64,000 bases of DNA from Reichenbachiella agariperforans (GCF_900142205.1 NZ_FRAA01000001.1:1510796-1574795); one strand, 5' to 3'. Shown: positions 43,425 to 52,266, counted from the stretch's first letter. Notes: generated by a model from the sequence alone, not told the origin. Numbers and translations are program-made.

Positions 43425-43868
43425 ATGATCAAGAATCAAAATATTATAGACCAGTTAAACGGGTTACTGTCAGATTATCAAATCTTCTATCAAAACCTGA
43501 GAGGGTTTCACTGGAATATCCAAGGAAAAAACTTCTTTGAACTCCATGTTAAATTCGAAGAACTCTATACCGAGACCAATGTCAAAGTAGACGATATCGC
43601 AGAGAGAATCTTAACGATAGGCGGCACCCCGATTCACAACTTCCAAGATTATTTGGATACTGCAGAGCTAGTCCCTGTAAAGAATGTCCATGATGATGAG
43701 ACTGCAGTCAAAACCATCGTCTCCAACCTAGAAAAAATCATCATTAAGGAGAAAGCAATCAAAGAAGCCGCAGGTGCCGTCGATGACAGTGGTACCGAAG
43801 ACCAAATGTCAGCCTTCGTCGAGGAGCAAGAAAAAACACTCTGGATGTACAAAGCTTGGTTGAAATAA
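43425..43868 (+). CDS. dps: Dps-family ferritin-like DNA-protecting protein
   Basis: 147 residues. The intersubunit ferroxidase signature NLRGFHWNIQGKNFFELHVKFEELYTETNVKVDDIAERIL (about 24-63) carries the His, Asp and Glu ligands. Forms a dodecamer that oxidises iron with H2O2 and protects DNA in starvation or oxidative stress. The N-terminus is short without a Lys-rich tail, so direct DNA binding may be weak. A bidirectional terminator separates it from the response regulator. Confidence 0.93.
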   Translation: MIKNQNIIDQLNGLLSDYQIFYQNLRGFHWNIQGKNFFELHVKFEELYTETNVKVDDIAERILTIGGTPIHNFQDYLDTAELVPVKNVHDDETAVKTIVSNLEKIIIKEKAIKEAAGAVDDSGTEDQMSAFVEEQEKTLWMYKAWLK

Positions 43869-43889
43869 TCAAATAAAGCATTCCTACAC

Positions 43890-43918
43890 AAAGCCATCTT
43901 ATCTGATAAGATGGCTTT
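43890..43918. terminator. Bidirectional terminator between dps and the response regulator
   Basis: AAAGCCATCTTAT (43890-43902) pairs with ATAAGATGGCTTT (43906-43918) over CTG. Confidence 0.88.
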
Positions 43919-43919
43919 T

Positions 43920-44567
43920 CTATTTTAGTAATCCTTTGAGAATCGTCTGCTTTACCAAACCTGCCGTGTTTTTCACTCCAAGTTTGGACAAGAGGTTCTT
44001 GCGGTGCGTATTGACGGTGTGTTGACTAATAAAAAGCTTTTCTGCGATTTCTTGAGCCGTAAACTCTTCCACGATCAAATGTAAAATTTCCTTTTCCCGT
44101 TTGCTCAAAGCAGTCTGGACAGTACTGCTAGTCGTAGCAGACGAAAACAGGCTCTCTGTATACTTCTTTTGAACCTCCTGCGAAAAATGCTTGCCCCCAG
44201 TAGCTACTGTTTTGATAGCCGTTAGCAATTCGTTTTTCTCTGCGTTTTTTAGCAGATAACCATCCACCCCTCCTTTGATGAGCTTCTGAATGATATCAGG
44301 ATCATTATGAGTGGTCAGTACCAATACTTTCGCTTGTATATTTCGCTTTTTTAACTCGGCATTCAACTGTATCCCATCCATATGCGGCATACTCACATCT
44401 GTCACCACTACATCTACAGGTGCGTCTTTCAAAGTATCGATTACCGCTCTAGCATCCGTTAGAACACCTACCACCTCTACCTGTTCGTCACCTACCAGTA
44501 TAGACGACAACCCATCCAAAAACATTTGATGATCATCTACGATTAGTACTTTTATACTTTTTTGCAT
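43920..44567 (-). CDS. NarL/FixJ-family response regulator
   Basis: A 215-residue two-component regulator. Receiver at about 6-122: acidic pair in VLIVDDHQMFLDG, phospho-Asp in VDVVVTDVSMPHMDGIQL (about 57) and Lys in GYLLKNAEKNEL. LuxR-type HTH at about 150-213: LSKREKEILHLIVEEFTAQEIAEKLFISQHTVNTHRKNLLSKLGV. It lies 33 bases downstream of a HisKA_3 kinase, its likely partner. The two 16-bp palindromes at 46605-46646 are candidate target sites (inference). Confidence 0.93.
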   Translation of the reverse strand: MQKSIKVLIVDDHQMFLDGLSSILVGDEQVEVVGVLTDARAVIDTLKDAPVDVVVTDVSMPHMDGIQLNAELKKRNIQAKVLVLTTHNDPDIIQKLIKGGVDGYLLKNAEKNELLTAIKTVATGGKHFSQEVQKKYTESLFSSATTSSTVQTALSKREKEILHLIVEEFTAQEIAEKLFISQHTVNTHRKNLLSKLGVKNTAGLVKQTILKGLLK

Positions 44568-44600
44568 TCCTATCTCTATAAAAACTGTACGCTACCAAAT

Positions 44601-46550
44601 CTACGCCACCACTGGAACAGTCAAGTCGATGTTAACAATCGTCCCTCTCCCTACACTCGAATCGATATGCATTGTCCCTTTCAATGTTTCCAATCGGTGT
44701 TTGATATTCTCTAAACCGATCCCTTTATTCTTTTGAGAGCGATCAAACCCTCGGCCATCATCCTCCACGATCAGATTGATTTCTCTATCATTTTTCGTCA
44801 GCGACACCTCTGCAGACTTTGCGCTAGCATGTTTCACTACATTTGCGACGAGTTCTTGAATAATCCGATACAGATCCACTTTGAACTGAACTGGCATATC
44901 ATTCAAATTCAACTCCTGAGAGGTGACGAGCTGAAAATCTACCCCCGTAGCATCTGCTATCTCATGCACATAATCCTGTATCAAAGCGACAAACGGAGCA
45001 CTCATAACCTTGAACGGTGTAAGGTTGTGCGACAAACTCCTGACCTCTTCGTAGATATCTCCCACCGCAGAAATAATCAGATCTAGCCCTAACCCTTTGC
45101 TATCTTCAACATGTCTTAAGTTCAATTTGACAGCAGCCAAAGAACCCGCTACTCCATCATGTAATTCCTTGGCCATACGAACTCTCTCCCGCTCCTGACC
45201 TGCCAAACTTGCCTTAATGGTTTTAATTTCGTTTTCCTTTAAAATATCTTTGATTACTTGTTGATTGATCTCGTCATTCTTCTGCGCCAACAACTGACTT
45301 GTCTTTAGTTTTTGCGCATACACGAAAATGAAAGAAATAAGCACAATCGACATACACACACTGCCTACTATGGCCACATTCCTAATTAACTCGTGCTTCT
45401 CCAAATTAGCCTTTTGCATAAGTTGCTCGGATTGCAACATTGCTATTTCCTTTTCTTTCTTCTCTGATTCATACTTAGCAAGAACTTCCTCTAACTGCTT
45501 ATTCTTATCTAGGGAATACAGAGTATCCTTCATTTGGGAATGAACGAACATATTATCATAGGCCAGTTTATAATTCCCATATGCCGCTTGATTAATAGCC
45601 ATATTGGCAAGAATAAACACCTCATTACTAAGCTCATATTTTCGCGCTAATTCAAGACTCTTTTGATAGTAGTCATCTGCCAATTGATAAGACTTCAACT
45701 GATTATAGATCAACCCAAGCATATTATATGGGTGAACAAGTGCTATCTCATTGCCCTGACTCAAACTGTAATTCACTAAGTCCAAACAAAAAGGCAATGC
45801 TTCTTGAGCCCGCCCTTCTTCCCAGTACAATGAGGTTAGATAATCAACAATCACATAAACACTTGCACTATCCTGCACCTGTTCAGCTAAGTTCAATCCA
45901 AATTCATAATAATAGCTTGCACTATCGAAATGTCCCTGTTTTTGTTTTGTCAAACCAATGTTCCCCAAAATTGTAACTTTTGCTTTCATCGAAGGATTCA
46001 TAGCCAGAGCTTCGTTAAAATACCTTATAGCCTCTTCATAGTGAGACTGCTCTTGATGTACAATCCCAATGTTATTTTTTATTTTAAGAATTTCCTCTTT
46101 AATCTCCAGCTCCTCAGCGTATCTTAAGGCTATTTTATACTGTTGCATTCCTGTCTTATGCTCACCCATATTACGCAACACATTGCCCATTGTCTTATGC
46201 AAGACCATCAAATATTCCCCATCTCTCGAAACCTCAAAAAGCTCTTTGGCACTCTGCAAATAATCTAGAGACCGTTTGTTATCTAACAAACCATAGTACA
46301 TCTCCCCTAAGAGGAAATAACTCTTTGCTAGTCCCAAATCATAACCTGCTATTTTACTGAGCTCAACACTTTTATGTAATAACACCTCCATACTATCAAC
46401 ATCATAAATCAGTCCCTCTGCACGAACTATTAAAGCGTCAACGTCAGCTTTTTGATCAATTATTTGTGCAAATAATTGGCCTTCTGATATAGAAAACACA
46501 AGGATAAAGAGGAGTAAAACAGATAAAATAAGTTTGTTAATTTCTAGCAT
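44601..46550 (-). CDS. TPR-containing sensor histidine kinase (HisKA_3 / NarX-like)
   Basis: 649 residues. Signal/anchor at the N-terminus (LILSVLLLFILVFSISEGQLFAQ). Six to seven TPRs (about 60-365, for example EEILKIKNNIGIVHQEQSHYEEAIRYFNEAL) form a periplasmic sensor region. A membrane span follows at about 390-412 (IVGSVCMSIVLISFIFVYA), then the dimerisation/phosphoacceptor box QERERVRMAKELHDGVAGSLAAVKLNLRH (His near 465) and a HATPase domain ending with DDGRGFDRSQKNKGIGLENIKHRLETLKG. It pairs with the NarL regulator downstream and is divergent from the LipL32-like gene. Confidence 0.93.
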   Translation of the reverse strand: MLEINKLILSVLLLFILVFSISEGQLFAQIIDQKADVDALIVRAEGLIYDVDSMEVLLHKSVELSKIAGYDLGLAKSYFLLGEMYYGLLDNKRSLDYLQSAKELFEVSRDGEYLMVLHKTMGNVLRNMGEHKTGMQQYKIALRYAEELEIKEEILKIKNNIGIVHQEQSHYEEAIRYFNEALAMNPSMKAKVTILGNIGLTKQKQGHFDSASYYYEFGLNLAEQVQDSASVYVIVDYLTSLYWEEGRAQEALPFCLDLVNYSLSQGNEIALVHPYNMLGLIYNQLKSYQLADDYYQKSLELARKYELSNEVFILANMAINQAAYGNYKLAYDNMFVHSQMKDTLYSLDKNKQLEEVLAKYESEKKEKEIAMLQSEQLMQKANLEKHELIRNVAIVGSVCMSIVLISFIFVYAQKLKTSQLLAQKNDEINQQVIKDILKENEIKTIKASLAGQERERVRMAKELHDGVAGSLAAVKLNLRHVEDSKGLGLDLIISAVGDIYEEVRSLSHNLTPFKVMSAPFVALIQDYVHEIADATGVDFQLVTSQELNLNDMPVQFKVDLYRIIQELVANVVKHASAKSAEVSLTKNDREINLIVEDDGRGFDRSQKNKGIGLENIKHRLETLKGTMHIDSSVGRGTIVNIDLTVPVVA

Positions 46551-46604
46551 TTGAGGGGTTAAACTCTATTCATTTTTCAAAGATAACATGACACCTCACT
46601 GAGC

Positions 46605-46620
46605 TCACTAAAAATAGTGA
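46605..46620. promoter_or_regulatory. Candidate operator 1, 16-bp palindrome TCACTAAAAATAGTGA
   Basis: Two 6-base arms with an AAAA centre, in the 157-base gap between the kinase and LipL32-like genes. Matches operator 2 at 12 of 16 positions, each arm change being compensated on the other side. Confidence 0.6.
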
Positions 46621-46630
46621 TTCTTTTTTT

Positions 46631-46646
46631 TCGCTATTTATAGCGA
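46631..46646. promoter_or_regulatory. Candidate operator 2, 16-bp palindrome TCGCTATTTATAGCGA
   Basis: Same layout as operator 1, starting 26 bases further on. The shared consensus is TCrCTAwwwATAGyGA. Compensated A/G and T/C changes in the arms argue for selection on the palindrome. Confidence 0.6.
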
Positions 46647-46707
46647 TGCATAGAGATAACCAACAATCTAATATTGCAAAGTATTATTTAAAAAATCATA
46701 TATAAAG

Positions 46708-47406
46708 ATGAAAAGCACACTATCAAAAATTAGTTTTATTGCAATGACACTATGTGTCGTTTTCGCAACAAATACTTCTGCTCAAAAACTAGGCAGCTTC
46801 GGTAGCCTTACAGAAAAAACCGTTGGCCCAAAAACCATCAAAGTACCTTATACAGATGTCGTATCATACCTCGGCTATGCAGCTGCTGGCAATGAAGACG
46901 CTACTGTAGATGGTAAAAAATTCTACTACATCTATATCTGGGTACCCGCAGTAGCTCCTGAACTAGGTGTGAGAATGATGTCTCCAGTCGGAAAAACCAA
47001 AGTAAAAAACGCTATAGAAGCGGCAGACTATGCAGATCACGCAGGTGACAAAGACTATTTTGATACCTACATCACACTAGAGCGATCTACTATCATCTCT
47101 AAGGATGACATCAATGAAGCCGCTGTATCTAGTGCTAAATGGACAACACTAGAAAGAAATGACGACAGCAGCGAGATGCCTAGTCAGCCAAGTGGTAGCA
47201 ACTACAACTCACTCTTGAGATACAAAAGTGAAGTAGGTAACCCGACTAAAGCACTTACAGTAGGTCTATACAGAGTAGGTTTCACGACATACAAAACAGG
47301 TGAAGTCAACGGTACATTCCTAGCAGAGGTAGCAGCACCTATCAAACTCCCAGGTGTAGCAATGGCCAAAACACTAGACGAGTTGAACAAGCAGATCAAC
47401 CAATAA
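46708..47406 (+). CDS. LipL32-like surface protein
   Basis: A 232-residue secreted protein with a plain signal peptide (cleaved after about 26, NTSAQ|KLG) and no lipid Cys. The mature part matches the Leptospira major surface lipoprotein LipL32 (PF12103), compared from memory: VDGKKFYYIYIWVPAVAPELGVRMMSP (about 68-93), YFDTYITLERS (about 117-127), NYNSLLRYK (about 165-173) and GLYRVGFTTYKTGEVNGTFLAEV (about 187-209). Residues equivalent to the reported LipL32 calcium ligands appear kept: Asp119-Thr120, Asp152-Asp153 and Tyr166. Divergent from a kinase/regulator operon. Probably an abundant envelope or secreted protein of unknown role. Confidence 0.85.
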   Translation: MKSTLSKISFIAMTLCVVFATNTSAQKLGSFGSLTEKTVGPKTIKVPYTDVVSYLGYAAAGNEDATVDGKKFYYIYIWVPAVAPELGVRMMSPVGKTKVKNAIEAADYADHAGDKDYFDTYITLERSTIISKDDINEAAVSSAKWTTLERNDDSSEMPSQPSGSNYNSLLRYKSEVGNPTKALTVGLYRVGFTTYKTGEVNGTFLAEVAAPIKLPGVAMAKTLDELNKQINQ

Positions 47407-47553
47407 TAACAATCTATTCGAGTCCTCAGTTTTTCTCCGCCTAACCCCAAAACTGAGGACTCTACACATACAGACTGGTTTTTTTGATACGGCACTCATT
47501 GACCTACTAACCTCGCCTTATTCTAAAGAGCCAGTCATTTTATCTTTTCAATC

Positions 47554-47952
47554 ATGATCGAAAGCTATTTATCTATCGGGCTAGGCACCCTCTCACTGAT
47601 CCTTCTATTGGTCAAACACCTACTACAGGCTAACAACTCCACACTCCATACGCTACAGGCTATAGTCAGCATGGCTTTTAGTGCAGTGGGGCTTTACACT
47701 ATTCTATCTCTCACACTATCCATAGAGTCTACTGAGCAATTAGACGCACTTTTGCTCCTTCGTATCGGTACCAATTTGACAGTTGTCACGCTGGGAGGCT
47801 TCATTCTTAATGACGCCATCACTTCCTTCAACCTGACCGTATCGCAGCATCTTAAGCCCACAGCACTACCTTATCAGAAGATTCCCCTATTCCGTACCTT
47901 CTTGAGTTTGTCTAGTATATCACTTGGAGTTATTCAAATGTATGTGAGCTAA
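47554..47952 (+). CDS. Small polytopic membrane protein, unknown function
   Basis: 132 residues with about four hydrophobic spans (about 5-24, 35-57, 68-90 and 108-130). The N-terminus is MIESYLSIGLGTLSLILLLVK. No family recognised. Its stop overlaps the convergent thioredoxin-like gene by 4 bases. The 147-base gap before it holds nothing recognisable. Confidence 0.65.
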   Translation: MIESYLSIGLGTLSLILLLVKHLLQANNSTLHTLQAIVSMAFSAVGLYTILSLTLSIESTEQLDALLLLRIGTNLTVVTLGGFILNDAITSFNLTVSQHLKPTALPYQKIPLFRTFLSLSSISLGVIQMYVS

Positions 47953-48380
47953 AGCGCTTCTATAGTACCCAAAAACTGATTTTTCTTTTGGTATCCGACG
48001 ATGAGTTCGTGTGAGCTCAAGTCGGGATCAAAAACCACCATGGTTGGCAACCCAGTAATCCCTACATCTTGCGCTAATTCTTTAGCAGTCACTTTTTTCC
48101 CTCCAAACATAAATTGCTCAGGGCTATCTATATCTAATTTTACAGGATAGAAACTTGCATTCATTTTCTCAGCTACCTCTTCGTCCGAGAAGGTCGTCTG
48201 ATCCATTTTCTTACACCAGCCACACCAAACCGCCGTAAAGTCAACAAAAATCGGTTTTTCCACACTGGACTGCATCGCCTGCGCCTCTTCTACACTGTAC
48301 CACTGGATGGCTGTATCTTGTGCCTGAGTATACAATATCGTAGACAGGCCAATGACTATGGTAAAGATTAATGCCTTCAT
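47949..48380 (-). CDS. Periplasmic thioredoxin-family protein
   Basis: A 143-residue thioredoxin fold with signal peptide (MKALIFTIVIGLSTILYTQAQ, cleavage about 21) and a CxxC centre in DFTAVWCGWCKKMDQTTFSDEEV (Cys at about 53 and 56). VGITGLPTMVVFDPD carries the cis-Pro. The layout resembles the C-terminal domain of DsbD and thiol:disulfide oxidoreductases that keep periplasmic cysteines reduced. No partner gene is adjacent. Confidence 0.88.
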   Translation of the reverse strand: MKALIFTIVIGLSTILYTQAQDTAIQWYSVEEAQAMQSSVEKPIFVDFTAVWCGWCKKMDQTTFSDEEVAEKMNASFYPVKLDIDSPEQFMFGGKKVTAKELAQDVGITGLPTMVVFDPDLSSHELIVGYQKKNQFLGTIEAL

Positions 48381-48541
48381 ATTCTTCCTTTTAAAATGAC
48401 TTTATGATTCGGAAATCTAACGACTCCCTTCTTTTCAAGATTCGTTTCTTAGATATTTTTATTCGATGGATTGAAAAAGGAAACAATTCATCCATTTTTC
48501 GTCAGCGGCACGTTAATTTAACGGTGACAATTTTTTGACGC

Positions 48542-49303
48542 ATGTACATCAATCTATCAGGACTTAACATACTCGTCACAGGTGCGAGCAAAGGGATCGG
48601 CAAAGCCATCGCGACGAAACTCGCCGAAGCGGGCGCTACCATCGCCGTGCATTACAACAAAAACATGAGAGAGGCCGAAAACCTCGCGCAAGTTCTCGGT
48701 AATGAATCCCGTGCTTTCCAAGCAGACCTATCTCAGCCAGACGAAGCTGCAAACCTCTTCGACCGAGTCGTCCTAGAGATGGGCAGCATAGAAATCCTCG
48801 TCAACAACGCAGGAGTTGCCATGCCTGTCAACATTGACGCAAAGGAAACCGACTGGATGACGACTTGGAATACGACCATTCAGGTCAATCTCACCTCCTG
48901 CGGAGTGTTGTGCAAAAAAATTGTGGAGCATTTCATCAAACGAAACGCCACAGGCCGAATCATTAACATTACTTCTAGGGCTGCCTTCAGAGGAGATACC
49001 GCCGAGTACATGGCGTATGCTGCATCTAAAGCGGGGTTAGTTTCCCTCACCAAAACGATAGCACGCGCGTATGGCAAACAAGGTATCAAAGCATTTAGCA
49101 TCGCTCCAGGGATCGTCCGGACAGACATGGGAAAAGAAACCATGGAAAAATACGGCAGTGAACATGCGACAGGAGACCTAGCACTGGAACGCCTCACCGA
49201 ACCAAAAGATATAGCACCCATGGTCACTTTCTTAGCCAGTGGTATGGCAGATCACGCCACAGGCAGTACGATTGACCTCAACGCTGGTAGCTACGTTCAC
49301 TAA
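48542..49303 (+). CDS. SDR-family oxidoreductase, FabG-like
   Basis: A 253-residue NAD(P)-dependent reductase. Motifs: ILVTGASKGIGKAIATKLAE (about 10-29), VNNAGVAMPV, IINITSRAAFRGDTAEYMAYAASKAGLVSLTK (Ser/Tyr/Lys triad, about 139-170) and the C-terminal GSTIDLNAGSYVH. It resembles 3-oxoacyl-ACP reductase, but isolated FabG paralogues often act on other substrates. Not close to other fatty-acid genes. Confidence 0.88.
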   Translation: MYINLSGLNILVTGASKGIGKAIATKLAEAGATIAVHYNKNMREAENLAQVLGNESRAFQADLSQPDEAANLFDRVVLEMGSIEILVNNAGVAMPVNIDAKETDWMTTWNTTIQVNLTSCGVLCKKIVEHFIKRNATGRIINITSRAAFRGDTAEYMAYAASKAGLVSLTKTIARAYGKQGIKAFSIAPGIVRTDMGKETMEKYGSEHATGDLALERLTEPKDIAPMVTFLASGMADHATGSTIDLNAGSYVH

Positions 49304-49306
49304 AGC

Positions 49307-49423
49307 TCAATCGACCCCTATTACTAAAAACAAGAATAGGAGAAAAAACAGCATAAAGAGATAGAAAAAAAGATCTATCCTAAAATACTTCTTGTACTTG
49401 CCATAAAAGTCTTTGAGGTTCAT
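49307..49423 (-). CDS. Small 38-residue single-span membrane protein
   Basis: An unusually short frame: ATG at 49421-49423, stop at 49307-49309. The N-terminus is basic and aromatic (MNLKDFYGKYKKYFRIDL), followed by one strongly hydrophobic helix (FFYLFMLFFLLFLFLVIG) ending VD. The positive-inside pattern is good for a small inner-membrane protein. It lies between the SDR gene and pruA, convergent with the first and divergent from the second. Function unknown. Confidence 0.5.
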   Translation of the reverse strand: MNLKDFYGKYKKYFRIDLFFYLFMLFFLLFLFLVIGVD

Positions 49424-49471
49424 TTGCTATCTCTTATTTGGGAAATCAAAATTATATCATTCTTAGAAATT

Positions 49472-49499
49472 TTGGGTAGGGATATCTTTCTTAAATTTG
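49472..49499 (+). promoter_or_regulatory. pruA promoter (TTG ... TAAATTTG)
   Basis: TTG at 49472-49474 and the exact -7 box TAAATTTG at 49492-49499, spacing 17 bases. It lies 34 bases before the ATG. Confidence 0.62.
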
Positions 49500-49533
49500 C
49501 AATCCAAAATTGTAACATTAAACACAAAATGAT

Positions 49534-51165
49534 ATGCCCAAAGGAATATATCCCGTGCCTACCCCTGTCAATGAACCCATCAAAAGCTACAAGGCAGGTA
49601 GTCCCGAAAAAATAGCACTAAAGGCTGCCGTCGCGCAGATGAGGAGCGAAGAGCTAGATGTACCGATGTACATCGGTGCAGAAAAAGTGACCACTGACGA
49701 CAAAGTTAGAATGGCTCCTCCCTATGATCATCAGCACACCCTGGGCTACTTCAACCGTGGAGATGCGGATCACGTCGAACAAGCCATCAATGCCGCACTG
49801 GGTGCTAAAGACGCTTGGCAGAGCCTATCTTGGGAGCACAGAGCGAGCATTTTCCTAAAAGCAGCGGACTTGTTAGCAGGTCCTTACCGAGCGAAGATCA
49901 ATGCAGCAACCATGCTGGGACAATCCAAAAATGCATTTCAGGCGGAAATCGACTCTGCATGCGAACTCATAGACTTCTTGCGATTCAACGTGCACTTCAT
50001 GACACAGATATATAGCCAGCAACCGATTTCCTCTCCAGGGATGTGGAATAGGCTAGAGTATCGTCCGCTCGAAGGGTTCATTTTTGCCATCACACCATTC
50101 AACTTTACAGCGATCGCGGGCAACCTATCCGCAGCGCCAGCGATGATGGGCAATACCATCGTATGGAAACCTGCTGACACGCAAATCTACTCTGCGCAGG
50201 TGATCATGGAAGTATTCAAAGAAGCTGGCTTACCTGATGGTGTCATCAACTTGATCTACACTGACGGACCAGTGGCTGGCGATGTGGTATTCAACCACCG
50301 TGATTTTGCGGGGCTACACTTTACAGGCAGTACAGCCGTTTTCCAACAGCTCTGGAAAACCATAGGAGAAAATGTAACCAAGTACAGAACCTATCCAAGA
50401 ATCGTCGGAGAAACAGGTGGAAAGGACTTCATCATTGCACATAAGTCTGCTAACCCAAAAGCTGTTGCGACGGGTATCGTCAGAGGAGCATTTGAGTTCC
50501 AAGGGCAGAAATGTAGTGCTGCATCACGCGCCTACATCCCACAAAACATCTGGGATGAGACGAAAGCTAAGGTTCTATCTGATCTAGATACAATCACTGT
50601 AGGTTCTCCTGAGGATTTCACCAATTTCGTCAATGCAGTGATCGACGAACGTGCATTTGATAAGATCTCAGGCTACATCGACAAAATCAAAGCCAGTGAT
50701 CATGCCGAAATCATCGCAGGCGGTGGCTATGACAAGTCCAAAGGCTACTTCATCGAGCCTACAGTAGTCGTGACCAAAGACCCAATGTTCTTGACGATGT
50801 GTGAGGAAATATTTGGTCCAGTCATTACCATCTACGTCTATCATCCTGAGCATTTCGAAGAGGCGCTCGAACTCGTAGACAAAACCTCTGACTATGCACT
50901 GACAGGAGCAATCTTCTCAGACGATCGCTATGCTATCGAACTGGCTACCAAAAAACTGCAAAATGCTGCAGGTAATTTCTACATCAACGACAAGCCAACA
51001 GGCGCAGTAGTCGGACAGCAACCATTCGGTGGCGCTAGAGGATCAGGTACCAATGACAAAGCAGGCTCTGTACTAAATCTACTCAGATGGGTGTCACCAC
51101 GTACAATCAAAGAGACTTTTGATGCTCCACATGACTACCGTTATCCATTTTTGGAAGAAAAGTAG
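49534..51165 (+). CDS. pruA: L-glutamate gamma-semialdehyde dehydrogenase (1-pyrroline-5-carboxylate dehydrogenase)
   Basis: A 543-residue ALDH-family enzyme converting P5C/glutamate semialdehyde to glutamate in proline breakdown. Residues: FNFTAIAGNLSAAPAMMGNTIVWKPADTQ (NAD-binding loop, about 188-216), RIVGETGGKDFIIAH (general-base Glu, about 290) and GAFEFQGQKCSAASRAYIP (catalytic Cys about 329). The single-domain form lacks PutA proline dehydrogenase; the PRODH gene is not in the window. Confidence 0.95.
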   Translation: MPKGIYPVPTPVNEPIKSYKAGSPEKIALKAAVAQMRSEELDVPMYIGAEKVTTDDKVRMAPPYDHQHTLGYFNRGDADHVEQAINAALGAKDAWQSLSWEHRASIFLKAADLLAGPYRAKINAATMLGQSKNAFQAEIDSACELIDFLRFNVHFMTQIYSQQPISSPGMWNRLEYRPLEGFIFAITPFNFTAIAGNLSAAPAMMGNTIVWKPADTQIYSAQVIMEVFKEAGLPDGVINLIYTDGPVAGDVVFNHRDFAGLHFTGSTAVFQQLWKTIGENVTKYRTYPRIVGETGGKDFIIAHKSANPKAVATGIVRGAFEFQGQKCSAASRAYIPQNIWDETKAKVLSDLDTITVGSPEDFTNFVNAVIDERAFDKISGYIDKIKASDHAEIIAGGGYDKSKGYFIEPTVVVTKDPMFLTMCEEIFGPVITIYVYHPEHFEEALELVDKTSDYALTGAIFSDDRYAIELATKKLQNAAGNFYINDKPTGAVVGQQPFGGARGSGTNDKAGSVLNLLRWVSPRTIKETFDAPHDYRYPFLEEK

Positions 51166-51216
51166 AATAGAAATGGTGTTTACATTTCGTGTTCTCACCA
51201 AGTCAAAACACAGTAC

Positions 51217-51248
51217 AAAGTCCCTATCATTTAGATAGGGACTTTTTT
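51217..51248 (+). terminator. pruA terminator
   Basis: AAAGTCCCTATC (51217-51228) pairs with GATAGGGACTTT (51234-51245) over ATTTA, followed by a T-run to 51248. Confidence 0.9.
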
Positions 51249-51298
51249 CATGTCCAAAAAACACTGATATCTCATCGATTTCAAGAGATTTGCAGCCT

Positions 51299-52057
51299 AT
51301 GGTAGAACTATTCGGATATACGCTGAGCTACTCAGCCCTCGCCTCATTTTGTGTAGTAGGTATATTAGTTGGGATGTCGAAGACTGGAGTCGCTGGTGTG
51401 AGCAAACTAGCTGTACCACTACTAGCCGTAGCTTTTGGTGGTAAAGAATCGAGCGGACTTATGCTCCCAGTACTCATCATGGCAGACTTCATAGGTGTCA
51501 AGTACTACCACCGACATGCCGAAACTAAATACCTATGGAAACTTCTGCCTTGGACAATCATAGGCGTGCTGGCAGGCACCTATTTTGGTCAACAGATAGA
51601 TGACAAGACCTTCCGCATCATCATGGGTGTGATCATATTCCTCAGTCTCATCGTCATGCTATGGATGGAGCGTACCAACAAAGAAAAAATACCTGACTAT
51701 CTATGGTTTGCAGCGCTAATGGGGATCGTGGCTGGGTTCACCACGATGGTGGGTAACTTGGCAGGTAGTGCCATGGCACTATATCTACTATCCATGCGTC
51801 TACCCAAAAACCAATACATCGGTACAGCAGCTTGGTTCTTTATCTGTGTCAACATATTCAAAGTTCCTTTTCATATCTGGGTCTGGGAGACCATCACATG
51901 GCATTCCTTTCTTTTAGATCTCATCCTTATTCCATTCATTGCTATAGGAGCCCTTGTAGGAATTAAAATCATCAAGAAAATCTCAGATCAGTATTTCAGA
52001 TGGTTCGTCATTCTGATGACCACTGTAGCAGCTATTTTCATGATTTTGAGCAGTTAA
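51299..52057 (+). CDS. TauE/SafE-family sulfite/organosulfonate exporter-like permease
   Basis: 252 residues from ATG 51299; a TTG at 51290 would add three. About eight membrane spans. ILVGMSKTGVAGVSKLAVPLLAVAFGGKESSGLMLPVLIMADFIG is the characteristic first repeat (GxxxSKTG), and VGNLAGSAMALYLLSMRLPKNQYIGTAAWFFICVNIFKVP the second. Family members move sulfite, sulfoacetate or similar anions; the substrate is not determinable. Monocistronic. Confidence 0.88.
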   Translation: MVELFGYTLSYSALASFCVVGILVGMSKTGVAGVSKLAVPLLAVAFGGKESSGLMLPVLIMADFIGVKYYHRHAETKYLWKLLPWTIIGVLAGTYFGQQIDDKTFRIIMGVIIFLSLIVMLWMERTNKEKIPDYLWFAALMGIVAGFTTMVGNLAGSAMALYLLSMRLPKNQYIGTAAWFFICVNIFKVPFHIWVWETITWHSFLLDLILIPFIAIGALVGIKIIKKISDQYFRWFVILMTTVAAIFMILSS

Positions 52058-52081
52058 AGTGTGTTAAATCACGCTTTAACT
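52052..52081. repeat. Hairpin over the TauE/SafE stop codon
   Basis: AGTTAAAGTGTG pairs with CACGCTTTAACT (12 bp, one wobble) over TTAAAT. No T-run; possibly an mRNA 3'-end stabiliser. Confidence 0.5.
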
Positions 52082-52266
52082 ACTGAATATCAATCAACTA
52101 TGTAACCTCTATGAATATTTATCATTTGATGGCTTCAAATTAATTCAGTATTCTTGCGTTGCTAAGTATAGGGAAACGAAAAAACGCCAGCCTCCCACCC
52201 TATTCTCTAACGTTTTAATACTAAAATCACATCAGTTCACTAACCTACTGAATGTGCCAAAATCAT

